Of a stretch of 64,000 nt of DNA, positions 20,347 through 29,595 are shown one piece after another; the first letter of the stretch is position 1; every line of letters begins with the position of its first letter. Source of the DNA: Gammaproteobacteria bacterium (GTDB lineage: Bacteria; Pseudomonadota; Gammaproteobacteria; Chromatiales; Chromatiaceae); assembly GCA_011390365.1 (NCBI GenBank), contig JAABSM010000005.1:19893-83892 (forward strand), in the 5' to 3' direction. A model generated the notes under the pieces. That model had not been told where the DNA came from. It searched no databases and saw only the letters and a list, made by a program, of their open reading frames with translations. The position numbers and the translations under genes are program-made.

Positions 20347-21303
20347 ATGAACCCGAAAGACCTGGACTCCCTTCGCGCCCACCTCTCCGCCCGTGTCATC
20401 GGCCAGCACAAGCTGATCGAAAGCATGCTGATCTGCCTGCTCAGCGACGGCCACCTGCTGGTGGAAGGCATGCCCGGGTTGGCGAAGACCACCGCGGTCA
20501 AGGCCCTCGCCGAGGGCATCGAGGGGGACTTTCACCGGGTCCAGTTCACCCCCGACCTGCTGCCATCGGACCTGATCGGCACCGATATCTATCGCCACGA
20601 GAAAGGGGAGTTCGAGTTCCGCGCCGGGCCGCTGTTTCACAACGTCCTGCTCGCCGACGAGGTCAACCGCGCCCCGGCCAAGGTCCAGGCGGCGCTGCTG
20701 GAGGCGATGGGGGAGCACCAGATCACCGTCGGCCAGAAGACCTACAAGCTGCCGGAGCTGTTCATGGTGCTGGCGACCCAGAACCCCATCGAGCAGGAGG
20801 GCACCTACCACCTGCCCGAGGCCCAGCTCGACCGCTTTCTGATGCAGGTATGGGTCGACTATCCCAATCGCGCCGAAGAGCTATCGATCCTGGAACTGGA
20901 CCTGAACCAGCAGAAGGCCGCGCCGCCGCCCCCGGCGCAGCCGCTCTCCCAGCAGGCCATCTTCAACATCCGCAAGGATGTCGCCAACGTCTATCTCGAC
21001 CCCAAGCTCAACAGCTATATCGTCGACCTGATTCAGGCGACCCGCAACCCCGGCGCCTATGATCCTGACCTGGGGCGCTGGAGCCGTTTCGGCGCCTCGC
21101 CCCGCGCCTCCATCGCGCTGGCCCGCTGCGCCCGCGCCGCGGCCTGGCTCAACGGCGACCAGTATGTACTGCCCGATCACATCCAGCAGGTCGCCCCCGA
21201 GATCCTGCGCCACCGCGTGCTACTCACCTTCGAAGGCGAGGCCGAGGGCATCACCAACGACCACTACGTCAACCGCCTGCTCGAACTGGTGGCCGTACCT
21301 TGA
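20347..21303 (+). CDS. MoxR-family AAA+ ATPase
   Basis: 318 residues. Walker A is GMPGLAKTT at 41-49, Walker B is LLADEVNRAP near 105, and a sensor-like ATQNP follows. MoxR ATPases act as chaperones with VWA-domain partners in maturation or stress responses. It opens the Bat-type operon (MoxR-DUF58-DUF4381-VWA-VWA-TPR-BatD). What client it matures is not evident from the sequence. Confidence 0.93.
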   Translation: MNPKDLDSLRAHLSARVIGQHKLIESMLICLLSDGHLLVEGMPGLAKTTAVKALAEGIEGDFHRVQFTPDLLPSDLIGTDIYRHEKGEFEFRAGPLFHNVLLADEVNRAPAKVQAALLEAMGEHQITVGQKTYKLPELFMVLATQNPIEQEGTYHLPEAQLDRFLMQVWVDYPNRAEELSILELDLNQQKAAPPPPAQPLSQQAIFNIRKDVANVYLDPKLNSYIVDLIQATRNPGAYDPDLGRWSRFGASPRASIALARCARAAAWLNGDQYVLPDHIQQVAPEILRHRVLLTFEGEAEGITNDHYVNRLLELVAVP

Positions 21304-21355
21304 TGACGAGCATCGCGCACAGCCCACGGCGCGCGCGAAACGGGAACTGAGCAGT

Positions 21356-22276
21356 ATGGCCTTGCATCCGCGACTCGACGACCTCCTCGAACTGCGCCAC
21401 CAGGCCCACGCCCTGGGCATGGCCTCTCACCACCTCGTCAGCTCCAATTTCAGCGGTCTCTACGCCTCGGTGTTTCGCGGCTCCGGTCTCGACTTCGACG
21501 AGGTGCGGGAATACCAGCAGGGAGATGACGTGCGCAACATGGAGTGGAAGGTCACCGCGCGCACCAACAGCCCCCACATGAAGGTCTTTCGCGAGGAGCG
21601 GGAGCGCAGCGTGGTGCTGGTGGTGGACCAGGGACCGCACATGAGCTTCGGCACCCGCGGCACCTTCAAATCGGTGCAGGCGGCCCGCGCCGCGGCGCTA
21701 CTGGGCTGGGCCGCCAACGCGGTACAGGATCGGGTCGGCGGCCTGCTGTTCGGCAATGACGATACCGGTCTGCAACACTTCCGCCCGACCAAGGATCGCC
21801 GCGCCCTGTGGAGACTGCTAAAGGCCCTTTCCGTTCCCGGCGCGGAAGGTCCCAGTGATGAAGATCGCCTGGCACGGGCGCTGCAACACGCCGAACGGGG
21901 CGCGGCCACCGGCGGCCTGATCCTGGTGATCGGCGACTTCAATCGCGAGACCCAATCCCTGGAGTCGGTGATGGGACGCCTCTGCCAGCGTCATACCCTG
22001 GCGCTGATCCCCATCGACGACCCCGCCGACCGGGAACTGCCGCGCATGGGCCGGGCGGTCTTCGCCGGCCCGGACGGCGAAATGATCGAGGTGGATACCG
22101 ACGACGACGCCGGCCAGAAGGCCTATACCGAGGCCTGGGAGAGCCATCGCACCGCCCTGCTCGGCCTCGCCAACCGACTCGGCATGCCCTGCATCCCGAT
22201 ACGCACCGACGAGGATGTCCACCCGGCGCTGATTCGCGGCCTGCAACACAGCGCGCGCACGAGGATCCTGCGATGA
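21356..22276 (+). CDS. DUF58 domain protein (Bat operon)
   Basis: 306 residues. The DUF58 signature REYQQGDDVRNMEWKVTAR is present, followed by a VWA-like domain (VVLVVDQGPHMSFGTRG) in which the MIDAS DxSxS is degenerate (DQGPH). Start chosen at 21356, matching the family N-terminus. Its stop overlaps the next gene's start (ATGA). DUF58 proteins nearly always accompany MoxR. Confidence 0.9.
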   Translation: MALHPRLDDLLELRHQAHALGMASHHLVSSNFSGLYASVFRGSGLDFDEVREYQQGDDVRNMEWKVTARTNSPHMKVFREERERSVVLVVDQGPHMSFGTRGTFKSVQAARAAALLGWAANAVQDRVGGLLFGNDDTGLQHFRPTKDRRALWRLLKALSVPGAEGPSDEDRLARALQHAERGAATGGLILVIGDFNRETQSLESVMGRLCQRHTLALIPIDDPADRELPRMGRAVFAGPDGEMIEVDTDDDAGQKAYTEAWESHRTALLGLANRLGMPCIPIRTDEDVHPALIRGLQHSARTRILR

Positions 22277-22800
22277 TCGGCGACCTCACCACGCAACTGC
22301 GGGACATTCACGATCTCGACCCCATCGGCTGGTGGCCGCCGGCGATCGGCTGGTGGCTGGTCGCCGCCGCCGCCCTGCTGGCGCTGTATCTGCTGTTTCA
22401 GCTGCTAAGTTCGCTGGTACGGGATCCGCCGGGGAGCTGGCGGCGCGAGGCCCGCGCCCTGCTCCACGATCTGCGCCGCCGTCAGCGCAAGCAGCCCCCC
22501 AAGCGCACCGCCGCCGAGCTCTCGGAACTGCTGCGTCGCATCGCCATCGCCCGCTTCGGTCGCGACCACTGCGCCGCCCTCTCCGGCGAAGAGTGGCTAA
22601 AGTGGCTGAAGGAACATGACCCCAACCATTTCGACTGGCCCCGCCACGGCGCGCTGCTGATCAAGCTGCCCTATGCACCGGTTCAGGAAGGGACCCAGAC
22701 GCCAGCCCTCGAACAGCTGATCAACGCCGCGCTGAACATCGTCGCCGCCAGCCGTGAAGATGCCACCCGCCAGCGGCGCTCGCCGCTCCCGGAGGCCTGA
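22273..22800 (+). CDS. DUF4381 membrane protein (Bat operon)
   Basis: 175 residues. A single transmembrane segment (about 25-50, WWLVAAAALLALYLLFQLL) follows a short periplasmic-side N-terminus, then a basic cytoplasmic helix region and LLRRIAIARFGRDHCAALSG-EEWLKWL, the DUF4381 pattern. Overlaps the DUF58 gene by 4 nt. DUF4381 proteins are standard members of MoxR/VWA operons of unknown biochemical role. Confidence 0.88.
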   Translation: MIGDLTTQLRDIHDLDPIGWWPPAIGWWLVAAAALLALYLLFQLLSSLVRDPPGSWRREARALLHDLRRRQRKQPPKRTAAELSELLRRIAIARFGRDHCAALSGEEWLKWLKEHDPNHFDWPRHGALLIKLPYAPVQEGTQTPALEQLINAALNIVAASREDATRQRRSPLPEA

Positions 22801-22802
22801 TC

Positions 22803-23285
22803 ATGGACCCCAAGTACCTCGCCGCCGAAGAGTTGGGCATCCGCCTGGAGATCGTGAACGGTCTGCCGATCTGGGAGGCGCATCCGGTCTATCGTCACCA
22901 GAAGGCGGTGGACACCATCCGCCAATCGATTCACAACGCGTCGGCAAACGAAGAGTGCGCCTGCGTGCACATCGCCGACGTCTATATCCAGTTTCCGGAG
23001 GGCTCCCTCAAGCGTCCCGACATCGCAATTTTCTGCCGTGAACCGGAAGAGCTGGACGACGCCATCCACCAGGTCCCCGAGGCGGTGATCGAGGTGACAA
23101 GCAAGGGTTACGAAGCGAAGGACCTGGAGATCGCCCCGCCCTTCTACCTCTCCCAGGGAGTAAAGGACGTGGTGGTCTTCGACCCCATCGCCCTCACCAC
23201 CCGCCATTTTCGTCGTGACGGTGTCACCGAAAGCCCCTCGCCGAAGGTGATTCAGCTGGAGTGCGGCTGCGAGGTGACGGTATGA
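22803..23285 (+). CDS. Uma2-family (DUF820) nuclease-fold protein
   Basis: 160 residues with the PD-(D/E)XK-like Uma2 layout: LEIVNGLPIWEAHPVYRHQ, then KRPDIAIFC (the PD motif) and AVIEVTSKGYEAKDL (the ExxS/K strand). Uma2 proteins are widespread, mostly of unknown function. It interrupts the otherwise contiguous bat-type operon and is followed by 465 bp of repeats, so it is probably a passenger introduced with them. Confidence 0.8.
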   Translation: MDPKYLAAEELGIRLEIVNGLPIWEAHPVYRHQKAVDTIRQSIHNASANEECACVHIADVYIQFPEGSLKRPDIAIFCREPEELDDAIHQVPEAVIEVTSKGYEAKDLEIAPPFYLSQGVKDVVVFDPIALTTRHFRRDGVTESPSPKVIQLECGCEVTV

Positions 23286-23750
23286 AGGTGAATCAGGCAC
23301 CGTCCATGTGGGAGCGGATTGCATCCGCGAATACCGCACTGCTAACGGCACTCGATGTCGCGGTTGCAAACCGCTCCCACAGCGGAGCGCGGTTGCGGAA
23401 CGTCGGGGGGAGAAGTGACCGCACATCCATTGAACTAAGCCCCGGAATGTCGGATGCGCTCGCGCTTATCCGACCTACACAAGATTTGGCAAAAGATCAG
23501 TCGAGCTCACCTGAACTGACGGCAATGCCTCTCCCATCGAAAAGTGACACCACACCCGCTCCCCCCTTTGGCAAAGGGGGGCTGGGGGGGATTTCTGGCT
23601 ATGGAATGCTCAAACCAGCTTATCCCCCCAGGTTCGAAAATCCCCCCCTACCCCCCCTTTGCGAAAGGGGGGGATGGATCGCGTCTTCGTTTGAGAAGGG
23701 AGAACTGAACCGCCCATTCTCAACTATCTTCACCTCCAGCAGGCCGCCCC
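23286..23750. repeat. 465-bp repeat block inside the bat operon
   Basis: No gene supported. It includes TGTGGGAGCGGATTGCATCC (23307-23330 repeat, exact copies at 27374 and 43842), a CGCTCCCACAGCGGAGCGCG segment, and an inverted pair of CCCCCTTTGGCAAAGGGGGG (about 23565) and CCCCCCTTTGCGAAAGGGGG (about 23653). It separates the Uma2 gene from the first VWA gene and may affect read-through. Confidence 0.75.
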
Positions 23751-24797
23751 GTGTTTGAATTCCACTGGCCCTGGATGGCGTCACTTCTGCTGTTGCCGTT
23801 ACTGGCACGCTGGCTCTGGCCACGCGTCGTGGCGAGCAATGCCGAACGCCCCCATGAAGGCCGCCAGACCACCCTGATTCATCCCTCGCTGGCGCGCCTG
23901 CAAGCCGGCTTTCACGGCCGCAATCCGCGCAGCCCCATCGCCGGCAAGCTGCACGGCCTGTTGCTGGCGTTGCTGTGGCTGGCCCTTACCCTGGCGATGA
24001 TGGGCCCCCAGTGGCTGGAGCCCCATACCGAGCTCAAGACCGCCGGTTACGACCTGATGCTGGCGGTCGACACCTCCCGCTCCATGACCGCGTTGGACTT
24101 CAGCAAGGACGGCATGCCCGTCAGTCGCATGTCGGTGGTCAAGGGGGTGATGGACCGCTTTATCGCCAATCGTGACGGGGACAGGTTAGGACTGGTGATC
24201 TTCGGCAACCAGGCCTTCGTGCAGTCGCCCCTGACCCTGGATCTGGAGGCGGTGCGGGGCATCCTCGCCGACATCGACCCGGGCATGGCCGGCGACGCCA
24301 CCGCCATGGGCGACGCCATCGGGCTGGCGATCAAGAAGCTCAGGGAGCGTCCCGAGGGCTCACGGGTGCTGATCCTGATCACCGACGGCGAAAACACCTC
24401 GGGCCTGATCCCGCCCGAGCAGGCCGCCGCCCTCGCCGCCGCCGAAGGGGTGCGGATCTACGCCATCGGCGTCGGCAGCAATCAGGAGGAGGTGCCGATT
24501 CGCGGCAGCGACGGCCAGTATCACCTGGAGTCCGACATCGGCATGCGGGAAGATACCCTGATCGCACTCTCCCGCGGCACCGGCGGCGCCTACTTTCGCG
24601 CCACCAACACCCGCGCCCTGGAGGAGATCTCGCAACGCATCGACATGCTGGAGAAGACCGAGGCGGAACACCACACCACCCTCATCCCCCAGCCCCTCTA
24701 CCGCTGGCCGTTGGGGGCGGCGATACTGATCTGGCTGCTGCTGGGGCTGTTCCCGGAAGGCCGCATCCGCACCCCAGAGGGACGCCGTCATGCCTGA
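23751..24797 (+). CDS. batA: VWA-domain membrane protein, BatA type
   Basis: 348 residues. GTG start at 23751. N-terminal transmembrane segments flank about 1-25 and 60-85, a VWA domain follows with the MIDAS motif DTSRSM (about 106), then GDATAMGDAIGLA and LITDGENTSG, and a C-terminal transmembrane helix (WPLGAAILIWLLLGLF). This is the classic BatA/BatB layout, an inner-membrane protein with a periplasmic VWA domain. It overlaps batB by 8 nt. Bat proteins are linked to oxidative stress tolerance in Bacteroides; the role here is inference. Confidence 0.88.
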   Translation: MFEFHWPWMASLLLLPLLARWLWPRVVASNAERPHEGRQTTLIHPSLARLQAGFHGRNPRSPIAGKLHGLLLALLWLALTLAMMGPQWLEPHTELKTAGYDLMLAVDTSRSMTALDFSKDGMPVSRMSVVKGVMDRFIANRDGDRLGLVIFGNQAFVQSPLTLDLEAVRGILADIDPGMAGDATAMGDAIGLAIKKLRERPEGSRVLILITDGENTSGLIPPEQAAALAAAEGVRIYAIGVGSNQEEVPIRGSDGQYHLESDIGMREDTLIALSRGTGGAYFRATNTRALEEISQRIDMLEKTEAEHHTTLIPQPLYRWPLGAAILIWLLLGLFPEGRIRTPEGRRHA

Positions 24798-25821
24798 AGC
24801 GGGTTTTCACTTCGAACAACCCTGGTGGCTACTGGCGCTGCTGCTGATCCTGCCCATCTCCGCCTGGCTGCGGCGCAGCCGGGTGACCAGCGCCAACGCC
24901 CGCATCAATCGCTACGCCGACGCCCATCTGATGCCCCACCTCACCGGCAGTCGCGAACTCAAGACCCGCGAACGACGCCTGCGCCTGACCCGCTGGGCGG
25001 CGGTGTGGAGCCTGCTGGTGATCGCCATCGCCGGCCCGCGCTGGGACTTCACCGAGATCAAGCTCTACAGCCCCGGCGCGAGCCTGGTGATCCTGCTCGA
25101 CATCTCCCGCTCGATGGAGGTCACGGATGTCCAGCCCAACCGCCTCGCCCGCGCCCGCCAGGAGATCGAGGACCTGCTAGACAACAACGCCGGCGCCCGC
25201 GTCGGCCTGATCGCCTTCGCCTCGATTGCTCATGTGGTTAGCCCGATCACCGAGGACAACGCCAGCATCAAGGCGCAACTCCCCGCCCTCGCCACCGACC
25301 TGGTGCGCTTGCAAGGTTCCCGCTTCGAAGAGGCCCTCAATCGCGCCCGCCATCTACTCGCCGGTGAGCCCAAGGATAGCGCCCGACATGTGCTGCTGAT
25401 CTCCGACGGCGATTTCATCGAAGGCACATTGCAACAACAGGCGGCCAACCTCGCCGCCGACGGCATCCGCCTGCACACCCTCGGCATCGGTACCGAGGAA
25501 GGCGGACCGGTGCCCGCCCCCCAGGGCAAGTGGCTCACCGACAACCGCCGCAACCTGGTCTACTCCAAGCTCGAAGCGAACCGCATGTCCCGCCTCGCCG
25601 AAGCGGGCAAGGGCCTCTACCGCGGCGCCGACTTCCGGGACGACGACGTCAACGCGATTCTGGAAGCGGTGATCCAGGAGACCGGCGAGGTGCGGGAACA
25701 GAACCGCTCCACGCTGGTCTGGAACGAGCGCTTCTACTGGCTGATCCTCCCCGCCATGCTGCTGTTGCTGGGGGCCTTCCGGCGCATTCGCAGCCGCCAA
25801 CCGGAGGAGGCGCCTCGATGA
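24790..25821 (+). CDS. batB: VWA-domain membrane protein, BatB type
   Basis: 343 residues, same architecture as BatA: N-terminal membrane segments, VWA domain with MIDAS DISRSM (about 105), LLISDGDFIEG, and a C-terminal membrane helix (WLILPAMLLLLGAF). Its last codons overlap the next gene by ATGA, so translational coupling runs through batA-batB-batC. Confidence 0.88.
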   Translation: MPEAGFHFEQPWWLLALLLILPISAWLRRSRVTSANARINRYADAHLMPHLTGSRELKTRERRLRLTRWAAVWSLLVIAIAGPRWDFTEIKLYSPGASLVILLDISRSMEVTDVQPNRLARARQEIEDLLDNNAGARVGLIAFASIAHVVSPITEDNASIKAQLPALATDLVRLQGSRFEEALNRARHLLAGEPKDSARHVLLISDGDFIEGTLQQQAANLAADGIRLHTLGIGTEEGGPVPAPQGKWLTDNRRNLVYSKLEANRMSRLAEAGKGLYRGADFRDDDVNAILEAVIQETGEVREQNRSTLVWNERFYWLILPAMLLLLGAFRRIRSRQPEEAPR

Positions 25822-27236
25822 GATCCCGCACCACCCTGCTTGGCCTCATTCTCCTGCCGTGGTTGGGCGTCGCCAACGCCGACTGGTTCAACAACCAGGC
25901 GCAACGGGCCGCCGAGCTATACAACCGGGGCGCCTTCGCCGAAGCGGCGCAACTCTTCGAGGATCCCTATCGCAAGGGGGTCGCCCTCTATCGCGAAGGT
26001 GACTATAACGCCGCCGCCAAATCCTTCGAAGCGGTGGAGCGGGAGTCGGTCAAGCTCGACGCCGACTACAACCTGGGCAACGCCCGCTTTCAGCTAGGCG
26101 AGTTCGAAAAGGCCATACGCGCCTACGACCAGGTGCTGGAGCAGGAGCCCCACCATCCGGACGCCCGCTTCAATCTCGGCCTGGCCCGCGCCATGCTCGC
26201 CGAGACCGACCCCGAGCAGCTGGAGAAACTCGACGAAGAGAAGAAGCGCAAGCAAGAGGAGAAGAAAAAGGAGCAGGAAAAGAAGGACAAGGAACAGCAG
26301 CCCCAAGAAGAGCAAGAGCAAGACAAGCAGGAGCAAAAGGAAGAGCAATCCGGCGAAGAAAAGAAAGAGGAACAGGAGTCCGAGGGCGAAGAGGAGTCGG
26401 AGGAGCAGCAGTCCGGGGATCAACAGCAAGCAGACCAAGAGCAGGAGTCCGAGTCGGGCGAACAACAACAAGAACAGCAGCAATCCGGCGACTCCGGTGA
26501 AGAGCAGCAGGAAGGCGGCGGCGATACCGGCGAGGAATCGGACAAGTCCGGCCCCGAGGAGACCGAAGAACAGAAGGAAGGCGAGCAATCCAGCGAGCAG
26601 GAGCAGCAACAGGGCAAGGGCCAGCAGAAAGAGCAGCAGGAGGGCAAGCCCGAAGAGGAGGATGAGAGCTCCGAGCAGAAGGACTCCGGTGGAGATCAGG
26701 AGGAGAGGCAAGACGCGGACGCCGGTGAGCAGGAGGACCCGGACAGGGACAAGGGTCAGCAGGGTGAAGAACCCCAGGATCAGGAGCAGGGCGAGGGCCA
26801 AGAGCCGGACCAGCAGCCTCGCGACACCTCCGGCGGCGAAGAGCCGATGGACCAGGATCAACCCGGCGAGGGCCAGGAAGAACAGGAGACCGATGGCGCG
26901 GGCAAGCGTCCGCCGCAAGCGGGCATGCCACCGCCCCAGGGACCGCCGCCCCCCGATGGACCGCCGGAGGGTATGGAGCCCGGCATGCGAGCCGAAGCGG
27001 TGGACGAGTTCGACCAGCAGGGCGAGGCCCCCGACCCGGACGCCGAGCGCGAAGGCGGCGAGGGCGACCCCCAAGAACCTGGCAAGGGGCGCGGCAATGT
27101 CTCGCCGATGATGGAGCAGTGGCTGGAACAGATCGAAGGTGATCCCGCTTATCTGCTGCGCAATCAGTTCATGATGGAAGAGCAGCGGGCGCTGCGTCAG
27201 CGTGGTGGCGCGTTGCGGGAGACACGGCCTTGGTAG
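25818..27236 (+). CDS. batC: TPR protein with extreme acidic low-complexity region, BatC type
   Basis: 472 residues. A signal peptide (1-21, LGLILLPWLGVANA) is followed by about 115 residues of TPR repeats (NRGAFAEAAQLF, EGDYNAAAKSFE, LGEFEKAIRAYDQ). Then comes a stretch of about 290 residues (roughly 137-427) made almost only of Glu, Gln, Lys, Asp, Gly, Ser and Pro, ending in a conserved-looking tail MMEQWLEQIEGDPAYLLRNQ. The tail WL-QI-DPA-LLR is typical of BatC-like VWA-operon TPR proteins. The low-complexity length is unusual for the family and probably varies by slippage or recombination. Confidence 0.85.
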   Translation: MRSRTTLLGLILLPWLGVANADWFNNQAQRAAELYNRGAFAEAAQLFEDPYRKGVALYREGDYNAAAKSFEAVERESVKLDADYNLGNARFQLGEFEKAIRAYDQVLEQEPHHPDARFNLGLARAMLAETDPEQLEKLDEEKKRKQEEKKKEQEKKDKEQQPQEEQEQDKQEQKEEQSGEEKKEEQESEGEEESEEQQSGDQQQADQEQESESGEQQQEQQQSGDSGEEQQEGGGDTGEESDKSGPEETEEQKEGEQSSEQEQQQGKGQQKEQQEGKPEEEDESSEQKDSGGDQEERQDADAGEQEDPDRDKGQQGEEPQDQEQGEGQEPDQQPRDTSGGEEPMDQDQPGEGQEEQETDGAGKRPPQAGMPPPQGPPPPDGPPEGMEPGMRAEAVDEFDQQGEAPDPDAEREGGEGDPQEPGKGRGNVSPMMEQWLEQIEGDPAYLLRNQFMMEEQRALRQRGGALRETRPW

Positions 27237-27285
27237 ATCGACTGGCTAACCGACGATTAACGCAGATGAACTCACGGAACAAGGG

Positions 27286-29160
27286 ATGACAGGCGCTTCC
27301 ATCTCGCAAAACGGTATCACGGCGCGGCGCGCCGAAAAGAGGTTCCCACGCGGCGCGTGGGAACCAGCGTGCCTGTGGGAGCGGATTGCATCCGCGAAAA
27401 CCGCGCTGCTCCTTCTTGCCGGCCTGATCTTCAGCCTGCCAGGCCATGCCAATCAGCCAGGCTACTACGGCTATCCCTACTATCCCCAAGGCGCGCAACC
27501 CGGCCAGCCCCAAGGACAGCCATGGGGACAGCAACCCTGGGGCCAGCCTGGCTATGCCCCCCAGCAGCCCAGCGCCCCCGCCCAAAATATACCCCAAAGC
27601 CAGCCACAGCGGCCTGCTTATCCCGGATGGGGGCAGCCTGGCACGAGTCAGAATCAACCGCAATACGCACCCACGCAGCCGCAGTACTCGACGCAACCCC
27701 AGTACGCGCCGTCACAACCGCGCTACAACCCGAACCAACAACAATACAACCCGGCCCAGCCCCAATTTCGCCCCCAGGGGCAACAGCGCTCCCCCAGCGC
27801 CGCACACCCCTTCACCCTCTCTACCAAGCTGGAACTGGAACTGGGTGACAAGCTGCTCTACGTGCAACAAAGCACGGTGCTCACCCTGCGCGTGGTCAGC
27901 GAGACCAACCTGCGCACCGCCACGCCGGAACTCCCCGGTGATGGCAAGATCGTCTACAAGAAGCTTGACGGCCCCACCCCGGAGCTGCGCGGCGACAAGA
28001 TCGTCAATCGTTATCGCTACGCCGTCACCCCCCTGACCGGCGGCGACATCCTGTTACCGCCCATCTCGGTCAGCGGTGAGACCAGCGGCGGCCAGAAGTT
28101 CGAGGCGATCGCCGACAGCCCGCTACGCATCACGGTGTTGCCCGCCAAGGCCGAGCTCAACCCCTGGCTGCCGCTGCAGGGGCTGATCCTGCAAACCTAC
28201 CTCACCAACGAGCGGGGCGCGGAAGCGGGCAAGCCCATCACCCTCACCGTGGATATCTCGTCGGTCGGGGCGACCGGCAGCCAGCTCCCCTCCCTGGAGG
28301 GCCAGCTCAGCGGGACCCGGGATTTCAAGGTCTACCGAGAACAGGTGGAGGCGGAGGGCAAGGTCTCCGGCGACGGACGCTTTCTGACCGGCAACCGCAC
28401 CGAGACCTTCACCCTCATCCCCACCCATGGCGGCAAGGTGCGCATCCCGGCGCTGGAGCTGAGCTGGTTCAACGTGGTGACCGGATCCACCGAAACCACC
28501 ACCGTGCCCATCCGTCAGTTGATCGCCAAGGGGGATCCCGGCGACTTCGACCAGACCGCCAGCGAACGCTTTCCCGGCATGGGCTCGCTGCTGCTGTGGA
28601 TCCCCATCGTCGCCATGTTCGTCGTTACCATCGGTTTCTGGATCCTCGCCTGGCTGCGCCACAAGCCCTTCATTCAACTCATGGAAGAGGAGTTTCGCAT
28701 CGGCCTGGACCTGATCCGGCGACTGATCGCCGGCTTCTTCATCTGGCTCTCCCCCATTCGTCGCCTGCAACGGCTGCGTCAGATCACGGTACGCCGAATG
28801 CCAAAATCCTGGCGCATGTGGTTCTGCGTCAAGCTGGTACAACAGGAAGACGACCCTGAGGTGTGGAGCTACATGCTCAAGTTTCTCGCCGACAAGCACC
28901 TCAAACTACCACCGCAACGCTCCATGACCGCCCTCGGCCGCGAGATCGCCCGCATCCACCCCCGCGCCGACACCAAGACCCTGGGGAACCTCATGGAAAA
29001 GCTCGACGACTACCTCTACGGACGCCGCGAAGAGCTGGACTTCGAACAATGGAAGCGCCAATTCCGCCGCCAGCTTCGCCCTGGCTTGTCAATACGCCGA
29101 AGCGGTGAAGAAACCATGGATAGCAGGCCGCGCAAGGGGCTACCGGTGCTCAACCCTTAG
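27286..29160 (+). CDS. batD: BatD-like oxygen-tolerance protein with repeat-derived N-terminus
   Basis: 624 residues from ATG 27286. The first 38 residues are translated REP and GGAGCGGATTGCATCCGCG repeat DNA (FPRGAWEPA, LWERIASA), followed at once by a hydrophobic signal segment (ALLLLAGLIFSLPGHA), a Gly/Gln/Pro/Tyr-rich stretch (about 58-170), then the BatD domain (LELELGDKLLYVQQSTVLTL ...) and a transmembrane segment at about 435-455 with a cytoplasmic tail. No later ATG, GTG or TTG lies in frame before the signal segment, so translation must start in or before the repeats. The native 5' end may have been replaced. Confidence 0.75.
   Translation: MTGASISQNGITARRAEKRFPRGAWEPACLWERIASAKTALLLLAGLIFSLPGHANQPGYYGYPYYPQGAQPGQPQGQPWGQQPWGQPGYAPQQPSAPAQNIPQSQPQRPAYPGWGQPGTSQNQPQYAPTQPQYSTQPQYAPSQPRYNPNQQQYNPAQPQFRPQGQQRSPSAAHPFTLSTKLELELGDKLLYVQQSTVLTLRVVSETNLRTATPELPGDGKIVYKKLDGPTPELRGDKIVNRYRYAVTPLTGGDILLPPISVSGETSGGQKFEAIADSPLRITVLPAKAELNPWLPLQGLILQTYLTNERGAEAGKPITLTVDISSVGATGSQLPSLEGQLSGTRDFKVYREQVEAEGKVSGDGRFLTGNRTETFTLIPTHGGKVRIPALELSWFNVVTGSTETTTVPIRQLIAKGDPGDFDQTASERFPGMGSLLLWIPIVAMFVVTIGFWILAWLRHKPFIQLMEEEFRIGLDLIRRLIAGFFIWLSPIRRLQRLRQITVRRMPKSWRMWFCVKLVQQEDDPEVWSYMLKFLADKHLKLPPQRSMTALGREIARIHPRADTKTLGNLMEKLDDYLYGRREELDFEQWKRQFRRQLRPGLSIRRSGEETMDSRPRKGLPVLNP
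27321..27368 (+). repeat. REP-like repeat, copy E (inside batD 5' end)
   Basis: Hairpin GGTTCCCACGCGGCGCGTGG...(27341-27365) preceded by the GGCGCGGCGCGCC tail. It is read in frame as part of batD. Confidence 0.85.
27374..27397 (+). repeat. TGTGGGAGCGGATTGCATCC repeat, copy 2
   Basis: 24-nt identical match to 23307-23330 and 43842-43865. It lies directly after REP copy E, and the same two repeat types also lie together near 43842-44022. Confidence 0.85.
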
Positions 29161-29595
29161 AGAAGTTTGAAGGGGGAAGTTTGAGGTTTGAAATACGGAC
29201 TCGCCTTTCACACTTCGAACTTCACACTTCTATATCGAGCGATCTCTCGACCGAGGAATTGGGCGGAGCGCGCGGCTTGACGCGCCAATTCACACCCCGT
29301 TGGCAAATCAAAGCCTCGCGCTCCTCAGTGTGTAGTGTGTAGGGTGCGTTAGCCCCGCCCAAATCAGCCACTGATGCTCTTCACCCCGCATGCGTCTTGC
29401 TTAACCACCGGCATCTCAACCCATCTGGCGGGGCGTAACGCACCATAACCTCACCAGCCTTTAGAGTGGTGCGTTACGGCGCGCCTCGATTTGGTGCCCG
29501 ACTCCGGCTTCTGATGGGCGCGACTAAAGCACCCTACAAATTTAAAACCGTATACCGCGGAAACACCCTTCCCCCTTCACCCTTCACCCTTCACT
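29161..29595. other. 435-bp intergenic region with inverted repeats
   Basis: No gene supported. It contains AAGTTTGA/TCACACTTC short repeats (about 29163-29232), a GGAGCGCGCGGCTTGACGCG segment (about 29265) related to sequences at 46130 and 55206, and a GGTGCGTTA...TAACGCACC pair (about 29342 and 29436). Confidence 0.6.

Noticed and set aside
23261-23758. 165-residue plus-strand frame between Uma2 and batA
   Set aside because: Consists of translated inverted repeats (homopolymeric C/G runs); no conserved segment.
26094-27074. Leucine-rich minus-strand frame opposite the BatC low-complexity tract
   Set aside because: Arises from the antisense of GAG/CAG-rich codons; looks membrane-like only for that reason.
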